From contig NZ_JAHFVL010000001.1 in the NCBI RefSeq assembly GCF_018599185.1, forward strand, positions 2,170,001-2,234,000: a DNA stretch of 64,000 bases. Direction: 5' to 3'. Shown one piece after another: positions 59,055 to 64,000 of the stretch. The notes beneath the pieces are model-generated. The model was not told where the DNA came from and made no database searches. It worked only from the letters and a program-made list of their open reading frames with translations. Position numbers and translations under genes: made by a program. Source of the DNA: Rhodanobacter sp. LX-99. Lineage in GTDB: Bacteria; Pseudomonadota; Gammaproteobacteria; Xanthomonadales; Rhodanobacteraceae. Each line of letters starts with the position of its first letter. The stretch's first letter is position 1.

Positions 59055-60002
59055 TCATTCCAGCTCGTCGGCCAGTTCGTGCAGGTCGGCGACATGCTGT
59101 TCCCACCAGCGCGATTCGGCGGCGAACGGGAAGGCGGCGGGGAACGCCGGGTCGTGCCAGCGCGCGGCGATCCAGCCGGCGTAGTGCAGCTGGCGCATCG
59201 CGCGCAATGCGGGAATCAGCGCCAGCTCGGCGTGGTCGAAATCGCGGAACTGCTGGTAGCCCTCGAGCACGGCTTCCATCGCGCGCGCATCGTTCGCCAG
59301 CATCCACAGGTCCTGCACCGCCGGGCCGGTGCGCGCGTCGTCGAAGTCGACGAAGTGCGGGCCGGCGTCGGTCCACAGCACGTTGCCCGGGTGGCAGTCG
59401 CCGTGCAGGCGCAATTGCCGGACCGGGCCGATGGCCTCCAGGCGTGCGGCGATCGCCGCATCCAGCCGCGCCGCCGCGGCGCGGTAGTTCGTCTGCAGCG
59501 AGGCCGGCAGCAGCGACGAGCCGAGTACCGCCTGCATCGGCTGCCGCACCATCGTCTCGCGATCGAGCTGGCCGCGATGGGCAAACGGCGCCCGCGCACC
59601 GATCAGGTGCATGCGTGCGATCAGCCGGCCCAGCCACTGCAGTTGGTCGATCGCTTCCAGCTCCGGCGCGCGACCGCCGCGGCGCGGCGTCAAGGCATAA
59701 CGAAAGCCGGCGTGGTGCAACAGGGTGCGGCCGCCAAAGACGAGCGGCGCCACCACCGGCAGCTCGGCGTCGGCCAGCTCCTGCGCGAAACTGTGTTCCT
59801 CGATGATTGCCGCGTCGCTCCAGCGGCCGGGCCGGTAGAACTTCGCGATTACCGGCGCAGAGCCTTCCAGCCCGATCTGCCACACGCGGTTCTCGTAGCT
59901 GTTCAGCGCCAGCAGGCGGCCGTCCGGCCACAGGCCGCAGGCGCTCACCGCGTCGAGCACCAGGTCGGGGGTGAGGCTGGCGTACGGCGTGTCGGCTGTC
60001 AT
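59055..60002 (-). CDS. srkA: Stress response serine/threonine protein kinase SrkA (YihE)
   Basis: 315 residues. Choline-kinase-like fold with SYENRVWQIGLEG, VIAKFYRPGRWS, the catalytic loop LHGDCHPGNVLWTD and the metal-binding FVDFDDARTGPAVQDLWML. E. coli SrkA counters MazEF-driven death and Cpx/ROS stress. Dsba is often downstream in enterobacteria; here the neighbour is the YgiB-type gene. Confidence 0.93.
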   Translation of the reverse strand: MTADTPYASLTPDLVLDAVSACGLWPDGRLLALNSYENRVWQIGLEGSAPVIAKFYRPGRWSDAAIIEEHSFAQELADAELPVVAPLVFGGRTLLHHAGFRYALTPRRGGRAPELEAIDQLQWLGRLIARMHLIGARAPFAHRGQLDRETMVRQPMQAVLGSSLLPASLQTNYRAAAARLDAAIAARLEAIGPVRQLRLHGDCHPGNVLWTDAGPHFVDFDDARTGPAVQDLWMLANDARAMEAVLEGYQQFRDFDHAELALIPALRAMRQLHYAGWIAARWHDPAFPAAFPFAAESRWWEQHVADLHELADELE

Positions 60003-60029
60003 AAAGTGCCGTGCCTTTTGCGTTTGCCT

Positions 60030-60084
60030 CCTCTCCCTCCGGGAGAGGATTGGGGTGAGGGCGCGGTTTTTTGCAGAAAAACCG
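60030..60084. repeat. REP-like element with hairpin and terminator-like arm
   Basis: CCTCTCCC-TCC-GGGAGAGG (60030-60048) is followed by TTGGGGTGAGGG and then CGGTTTTT-TGCAG-AAAAACCG (60064-60084). The first part resembles the abundant intergenic CTCTCCC/GGGAGAG repeats of gammaproteobacteria. The second could act as terminator for the thioesterase gene (minus strand). Confidence 0.7.
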
Positions 60085-60087
60085 TGT

Positions 60088-60528
60088 TCAACGCACGCCC
60101 ATGCCGCGCGCCGGGATCACCGCCATGGTGATGCGCGAGATGCACACCAGCGCGCCCTCTTCGTTCTCGATGCGGATCTCCCACACCTGGGTGGTGCGGC
60201 CGATGTGCAGCGCTTTCGCAGTGCCGGTCACCGTGCCGCTGCGCACGCCGCGGATGTGGTTCGCGTTGATGTCCAGGCCCACCGCCAGTTCCTTCTCGGG
60301 GTCCAGCGTGAGCATCGCCGCGGTGCTGCCCAGGGTCTCGGCCAGCGCCACCGAGGCGCCGCCGTGCAGCAGGCCGTACGGCTGGTGGGTGCGCCGGTCG
60401 ACCGGCATGGTGCCCTGCAGCCAGTCGTCGCCGACCGCGGTGATGCGGATGCCCAGCGTCTCCATCATGGTGTTGGCGCTCCAGCCGTTGAGGCGGGCGG
60501 GGTCGGCGGGTTGCTTCCAGAGGCTCAT
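60088..60528 (-). CDS. Hot-dog thioesterase (PaaI/MenI type)
   Basis: 146 residues from ATG 60528. THQPYGLLHGGASVALAETLGSTAAML holds the family His-Gly-Gly and catalytic Glu, and GLDINANHIRGVRSGTVTGTA the second strand. It hydrolyses acyl-CoA esters, with MenI (1,4-dihydroxy-2-naphthoyl-CoA) or PaaI-type substrates as candidates. Divergent from the iron-sulfur reductase. Confidence 0.92.
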   Translation of the reverse strand: MSLWKQPADPARLNGWSANTMMETLGIRITAVGDDWLQGTMPVDRRTHQPYGLLHGGASVALAETLGSTAAMLTLDPEKELAVGLDINANHIRGVRSGTVTGTAKALHIGRTTQVWEIRIENEEGALVCISRITMAVIPARGMGVR

Positions 60529-60582
60529 CGTTGATTCCTGCGTATCGAGCCTGCATTGTCGATTGCCGCGATCGCAACGACA

Positions 60583-61665
60583 ATGTGCCTGGTGTTCACC
60601 GTTACCCTCAAATCTACTGGCCGCCAGTTTCCGGTGGCCCCCGGCGAAACCGTGCTGGAAGCGGCGCAACGCGCGGGCGTGGCGTTGCCGTATTCCTGTC
60701 GCGCCGGTGTCTGCGGCAGCTGCAAGGCGACCCTGCTGGAAGGGCGCTGCGAGTACCCGCGCAACCCGCCACTGGCACTGAACGCCAGCGCGCTGGCCCA
60801 GCACGCGGTGCTGCTGTGCCAGGCCGTGCCGGCCAGCGACCTGCTGCTGGAGGCGCGCGAGGTCGCCTCGGTGGAGGACATCGCTCGGCGCCAGCTCGGC
60901 GTGGTGGTGGCCGACAAGTGGCGGCTGGCGGCGGACGTGACCGGCCTGCGCCTGCAGCCCGATCGCAGCGAGCGCCGGCTGCGGCGGCTGCCGGGCCAGT
61001 ACCTGGACGTGTTGCTGGAGAATGGCAAACGCCGGCCGTTCTCGATTGCCAATCGCCCGCAGCCGGACGGCACGGTCGAACTGCACGTGCGCCATGTTGC
61101 CGGTGGCGGCTTCACCTCATGGGTCGACGATGGGCTCGAGGTCGGCGACCGCCTGCGCGTCGAGGGGCCGCTGGGCACCTTCGTGCCGCGCGAGGATTCC
61201 GAGCGGCCGATGATCTTCATGGCCGGCGGCACCGGCTTCGCCCCGGTCAAGGCGATCGTCGAGCACTTCATCGCGCTGGGCACGCGCCGGCGGATGCAGT
61301 TGTACTGGGGCGCACGCAGCGCGGCGGACCTGTACCTGCGCGCGCTGGCCGAACACTGGGCGCGTGAAGTGCCGAACCTCGCATTCCATGCGGTGGTGTC
61401 CGACCCGGAGCGCGCCGACGGCCTGCGCACGGGGCTGGTGCACGAAGCGGTGCTGGCGGACCAACCCGACCTGTCCGGCCACGACCTGTACATGAGCGGC
61501 CCGCCGGCGATGATCGACGCCGGGCATCAGTTGTTCCTCGACGCCGGGTTGCCGGAAGAGCGGCTGTACTACGACTCGTTCGAATACGCGCCGGACGTGC
61601 TGGCGGCGATCATCGCCGGGCGCGCCGGCATCCACGACCGCAGAGAAGTGAGTGAAGAGGAGTGA
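60583..61665 (+). CDS. 2Fe-2S/FAD oxidoreductase (CDP-6-deoxy-3,4-glucoseen reductase type)
   Basis: 360 residues from ATG 60583; a TTG nine codons upstream is also in frame. The plant-type ferredoxin domain has C-x4-C-x2-C (SCRAGVCGSC) and a fourth Cys in LLCQAV, followed by a FAD domain with RPFSIANRPQ and an NAD domain with MAGGTGFAPVKAIVEHF and MSGPPAMIDA. Such proteins feed electrons to oxygenases or deoxysugar dehydratases. The partner is unknown, and in xanthomonads this gene often lies among ubiquinone/ubiD genes. The C-terminal Glu run (EVSEEE) is encoded by one arm of a long inverted repeat. Confidence 0.9.
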   Translation: MCLVFTVTLKSTGRQFPVAPGETVLEAAQRAGVALPYSCRAGVCGSCKATLLEGRCEYPRNPPLALNASALAQHAVLLCQAVPASDLLLEAREVASVEDIARRQLGVVVADKWRLAADVTGLRLQPDRSERRLRRLPGQYLDVLLENGKRRPFSIANRPQPDGTVELHVRHVAGGGFTSWVDDGLEVGDRLRVEGPLGTFVPREDSERPMIFMAGGTGFAPVKAIVEHFIALGTRRRMQLYWGARSAADLYLRALAEHWAREVPNLAFHAVVSDPERADGLRTGLVHEAVLADQPDLSGHDLYMSGPPAMIDAGHQLFLDAGLPEERLYYDSFEYAPDVLAAIIAGRAGIHDRREVSEEE

Positions 61666-61715
61666 GAGAAAGCCGGCGCCGTGCACGCTTTCTCTCACTC
61701 CTCTCCACTTACTTC
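61645..61715. repeat. Long inverted repeat between convergent genes
   Basis: A perfect 17-bp stem (61657-61673 with 61687-61703) is extended by a further 10-bp arm pair (61645-61654 with 61706-61715, one G-T wobble) around a 13-base GC-rich loop. The 5' arm lies inside the end of the reductase coding region. No T tract follows, so it may act as a transcription barrier or RNA end structure rather than a classical terminator. Confidence 0.75.
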
Positions 61716-61718
61716 ATG

Positions 61719-62165
61719 CTATTTGGAGCCCTTGGCGACCGGCAGCTGCGCCGCGTGCCATGCCAGCACGCCGCCGCCCAGCGTATAGACCTTGACGAAG
61801 CCGGCCTTGACCAGCCGCTGCGCGGCCTTCAGCGAATTGCCGCGGCCGTCCTTGTCCATCACCACCACCGGCAGCTCCTTCGCCTTGGCCAGGTCCTTGT
61901 GTTCCGGGTCGAACTGGCTCATCGCCACGTGCTTCGCGCCGGGCACGTGCATCTTCTCGAACTCGGCGATGGCCGACAGGTCGATCAGCAGCGGGCTTTC
62001 GCGGTTGATCAGCTGGGTCAGGCCGGTCGGACTCAATTCCTTGATCTTGCTGAACAGGGTGCTGAGCTGCATGACGATCAACGCCACCAGCAGGACCGCG
62101 AACAGGGCCGACAAGGCCACATGGTTGCCGATAAATTCGGGCAGCTTGTGCAGGAAATCGTTCAT
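61719..62165 (-). CDS. YibN-type membrane-anchored rhodanese-like protein without Cys
   Basis: 148 residues from ATG 62165; the in-frame start at 62192 has no signal. One membrane helix (VALSALFAVLLVALIVMQL) leads to a rhodanese domain (LLIDLSAIAEFEKMHVPGAKHVAMSQ ... TLGGGVLAWHAAQLP). The active-site loop is MDKDGRGNSL, with Asp where the catalytic Cys should be, and the whole protein contains no Cys. Sulfur transfer is therefore unlikely. E. coli YibN has the same build with a displaced Cys and has been linked to membrane-protein insertion. Here grxC and secB are not next to it. Confidence 0.88.
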   Translation of the reverse strand: MNDFLHKLPEFIGNHVALSALFAVLLVALIVMQLSTLFSKIKELSPTGLTQLINRESPLLIDLSAIAEFEKMHVPGAKHVAMSQFDPEHKDLAKAKELPVVVMDKDGRGNSLKAAQRLVKAGFVKVYTLGGGVLAWHAAQLPVAKGSK

Positions 62166-62264
62166 CGTCAATCCACTGTGCCCTGATGGCATCCGCTCGG
62201 GTGAACCGGCGATTATACGGGTATGCCGCGATCGGCGCGGGGCACCCGCCGATCGGGCTGGCGC

Positions 62265-62678
62265 TCAGTCCTGGGTGATGTCCGGTAGGCCGCTGGTCAG
62301 CCACCAGTGCTTGGTCTTCTCGTCGTAGTGCCAGGTCTGGTGGTCGACGATGCTGCGCTCGGACTGGGTGTGGATGTTGACCAGGCTGATCATCGCGGTC
62401 TGCTGCACGTCGAAGTCGCCGCTCGGCACCGGGCCGGCGCCGTCGTCGTATTCGCTCACCCGGACCTGCCGGTAGCGCGCCAGTTCCAGCGAACTCAGCG
62501 GATGCGCGGCGCGCACCGCGGGGTCGATGAACTGCGCAGCGCTCTGGAAATCGCCCCAGCGCAGTGCGCTGCCGTAAGCCTTGAGCGTGGTGGTCAGCGC
62601 GTCGCTGCGGGTCTTGGTGGCGCAGCCGGCCAGCAACAGCACGGACAGCATGACAAGGATGCTCAGGATGCGGCGCAT
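62265..62678 (-). CDS. Lipoprotein of unknown function
   Basis: 137 residues from ATG 62678 with GGAGGA upstream; an upstream ATG at 62708 lacks it. Lipobox LLLAGCATKTRS. The mature part (LKAYGSALRWGDFQSAAQFIDP ... WHYDEKTKHWWLTSGLPDITQD) has an NTF2-like look, but I cannot assign a family. It is separated from the YibN-type gene by about 100 bp on the same strand. Confidence 0.8.
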   Translation of the reverse strand: MRRILSILVMLSVLLLAGCATKTRSDALTTTLKAYGSALRWGDFQSAAQFIDPAVRAAHPLSSLELARYRQVRVSEYDDGAGPVPSGDFDVQQTAMISLVNIHTQSERSIVDHQTWHYDEKTKHWWLTSGLPDITQD

Positions 62679-62733
62679 GGTGGTTCCTCCCCGATGGATG
62701 CCGCTCATTCTGCCTCAAGCGGAAGCGGGCGAC

Positions 62734-63207
62734 TCAGCCGCGGCGTTTGGCGACGAAGCGTGCGCTCAGGGTGCAGGCGGGCTTGCCGTGCTCGCCGGGC
62801 ACCACGCAGTCGACACTGATGCGCGCCTTGCCGCGTGCGCCCAACGTGTTGAAGAACGTGTCCCAGCCCGCGTCCATGGCCAGCCGCGCCTCACTGCAGA
62901 AGTCCTGCCACAGCGGCGCCAGGTAGCGCACGCGGGATTCGGCCACGAACACGTCGCAGTCGTGGCCGCGCCGGCGCAGCGCCAGTTCCACCAGCGCCCA
63001 GCCGCTCAGGGTCATCAGGCTGACCAGGCTGCCGCCGAACGCGCAGCCCTTGTCGTTGACGTTCGGCGCCAGCGGCGCGCGCAGGCTCAGGCTGTCGCCA
63101 TCGCAGCCGGCCAACTGCAGGTCCATCGCGTGGGCCAGCGGGATTTCGTCGCGGATGAACTGGATCAGTTGCTGCGCGTGCGGTGTTGCGTCGTCGGTCG
63201 TGCTCAC
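62734..63207 (-). CDS. YiiD C-terminal-type thioesterase
   Basis: 157 residues with a GTG start at 63207; the frame extends further as a shadow of hemD. The hot-dog signature NVNDKGCAFGGSLVSLMTLSGWALVELALRR and RVRYLAPLWQD match the thioesterase domain found at the C-terminus of E. coli YiiD (FabY/PF09500), here without the acetyltransferase part. Probable role in fatty acid or acyl-CoA turnover. Divergent from hemD by 63 bp. Confidence 0.9.
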   Translation of the reverse strand: MSTTDDATPHAQQLIQFIRDEIPLAHAMDLQLAGCDGDSLSLRAPLAPNVNDKGCAFGGSLVSLMTLSGWALVELALRRRGHDCDVFVAESRVRYLAPLWQDFCSEARLAMDAGWDTFFNTLGARGKARISVDCVVPGEHGKPACTLSARFVAKRRG

Positions 63208-63239
63208 GTGGTTGGGGGTCCGCGGGGAAGGGAAGACCT

Positions 63240-63267
63240 CCCAGTGTAGGGCCACCGTTACACTGGG
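63240..63267. promoter_or_regulatory. Inverted repeat in the YiiD_C/hemD divergent promoter region
   Basis: CCCAGTGTA-N10-TACACTGGG, perfect 9-bp arms, ends three bases before the hemD ATG. It could be a shared operator or, in the hemD mRNA, a hairpin covering the ribosome-binding site. The regulator is unknown. Confidence 0.45.
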
Positions 63268-63270
63268 GCC

Positions 63271-64000
63271 ATGACAGTGGCCGGACGCGGTGCGCGGATG
63301 CAGCGACAATCCCCTCGGGACAAGCAGGGCTTGCACGGCCGGACCGTGGTGATCACCCGCCCGGCCGGTACCGCGTCGGCGTTGGCGCGCCGGGTGCGCG
63401 CGCTCGGCGGCGTGCCGCTGTTGCTGCCGGGCCTGGCCTTGCGCGGCGTGGCGGATGCCGCCGCCGTGCGTGCGGGCTTGCGTGCGGCGCTGACGGCTGA
63501 GCTGATCGTCTTCACCAGCCCCGCCGCGGTGCGTTACGCCGCGGCCCTGTTGCCGCTGCAGACGGCGGCGACCGTGCTGGCGGTGGGCCAGGGCACGGCG
63601 CGGGCGTTGCGCCGGCATGGCATCGCCGCGCCGCTGGCGCCGCGGCGGCAGGACAGCGAGGGCCTGCTCGAACATCCCGCGCTGCACGCGCTGCGTGGTC
63701 GCCGGGCGGCGCTGATCGGGGCGCCCGGCGGCCGCGGCGTGCTGCGCGAACAGCTCGCCGCGCGTGGCGCGCAACTGCACGAGTTGCACGTCTACCGGCG
63801 GGTGCCGCCGCGGCTGGACCGGCGCCATGTCGATGCGCTGCTGCAGTTGCCGGCCTCGGCGCAGGTGCTGCTGTCCAGCGCCGAGGCGCTGCACAACCTG
63901 CAGCAGTTGCTGCCGCCAGCGGCGTGGACGCGACTGTGCGCGGCGACCGCGGTGGTCAGCAGCGAACGGCTGGCGGCGGCGGCGCGTGCAGCGGGCTTCA
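63271..64000 (+). CDS. hemD: Uroporphyrinogen-III synthase, 3' end outside window
   Basis: Open from ATG 63271 to the window edge, 243 codons seen; ATG 63298 (MQRQSPRDKQG) is an alternative start. GRTVVITRPAGTASALARRVRALGG and VPLLLPGLALRG open the first domain, and ELIVFTSPAAVRYAAALL plus LAVGQGTARALRRHGI match HemD. The second domain (RRAALIGAPGGRGVLREQLAARGAQL, ELHVYRRVPP) follows. It closes hydroxymethylbilane to uroporphyrinogen III in haem synthesis. hemX and hemY would be expected downstream. There is no stop codon before 64000. Confidence 0.9.
   Translation, partial: MTVAGRGARMQRQSPRDKQGLHGRTVVITRPAGTASALARRVRALGGVPLLLPGLALRGVADAAAVRAGLRAALTAELIVFTSPAAVRYAAALLPLQTAATVLAVGQGTARALRRHGIAAPLAPRRQDSEGLLEHPALHALRGRRAALIGAPGGRGVLREQLAARGAQLHELHVYRRVPPRLDRRHVDALLQLPASAQVLLSSAEALHNLQQLLPPAAWTRLCAATAVVSSERLAAAARAAGF

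Noticed and set aside
58430..59095. Extended frame in front of the YgiC-like gene
   Set aside because: Overlaps the YgiB-like gene in a different frame and lacks known domains.

Overview
The window is a 64 kb stretch of GC-rich (roughly two-thirds G+C by eye) gammaproteobacterial chromosome. Gene content and order point to the Xanthomonadales, most likely the Rhodanobacteraceae (Rhodanobacter/Dyella/Frateuria-like). The clues are a DUF2244-coxB-ctaD-ctaE block next to SURF1-ctaA-ctaB, the DUF2909 twin-transmembrane gene, rpsU-yqeY-dnaG next to tsaD, a TGTGA-N6-TCACA Clp/CRP-type palindrome, and short GGGATT-type intergenic repeats. The genus is inference. I saw no rRNA, tRNA, CRISPR array, transposase or prophage genes.

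Layout. 1-620: C-terminal end of a Kef-type K+/H+ antiporter. 641-4440: a very long membrane-anchored ankyrin protein and YcgL (minus strand). 4.7-6.2 kb: a FadL-type outer-membrane porin, convergent through one strong terminator with a five-gene minus-strand cluster (6.3-13.8 kb). That cluster comprises an AraC regulator, a lipoprotein beta-helix protein, an SO2930-type diheme cytochrome, a TonB receptor and a coniferyl-aldehyde-type dehydrogenase, with a tandem-repeat operator behind the regulator gene. 13.9-15.7 kb: a PAP2-type acid phosphatase with altered motif residues and a lower-GC Mrr-like endonuclease. 15.8-18.9 kb: PutA. 19.1-27.3 kb: aa3-type cytochrome c oxidase subunits and assembly genes (no ctaG/cox11 in the cluster). 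27.3-30.6 kb: an MgtA-type P-type ATPase behind a 670-bp structured leader with small ORFs. 30.6-32.3 kb: two membrane proteins. 32.4-37.4 kb: a dispersed macromolecular-synthesis region (dnaG, yqeY, rpsU, tsaD). 37.4-40.9 kb: RluF, a YadGH-like ABC transporter and ferredoxin-NADP reductase.

41.0-46.8 kb is a chaperone-usher fimbrial operon read from a near-consensus sigma-54 promoter, plus an orphan small fimbrial-like protein behind a perfect Clp/CRP site. 46.9-51.6 kb is a tightly coupled six-gene operon (membrane protein, hidden 49-aa protein, XRE repressor, alpha/beta hydrolase, NatA, NatB) behind two near-identical palindromes. 51.7-63.3 kb is mostly housekeeping or conserved: EF-hand protein, FolE, RmuC, FAD oxidoreductase, RlmI, YgiC/YgiB pair, SrkA kinase, two thioesterases, a 2Fe-2S flavoreductase, a Cys-less YibN-type rhodanese and a lipoprotein. 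hemD is cut by the right window edge.

The strongest candidates for something undescribed are the AraC/beta-helix/diheme/TonB/ALDH locus with its direct-repeat operator, the XRE-hydrolase-NatAB operon with twin palindromes, and the mgtA leader with its small ORFs and Shine-Dalgarno-sequestering hairpin. Promoter, operator and RNA-structure calls rest on reading the sequence by eye and have not been tested by any computation.
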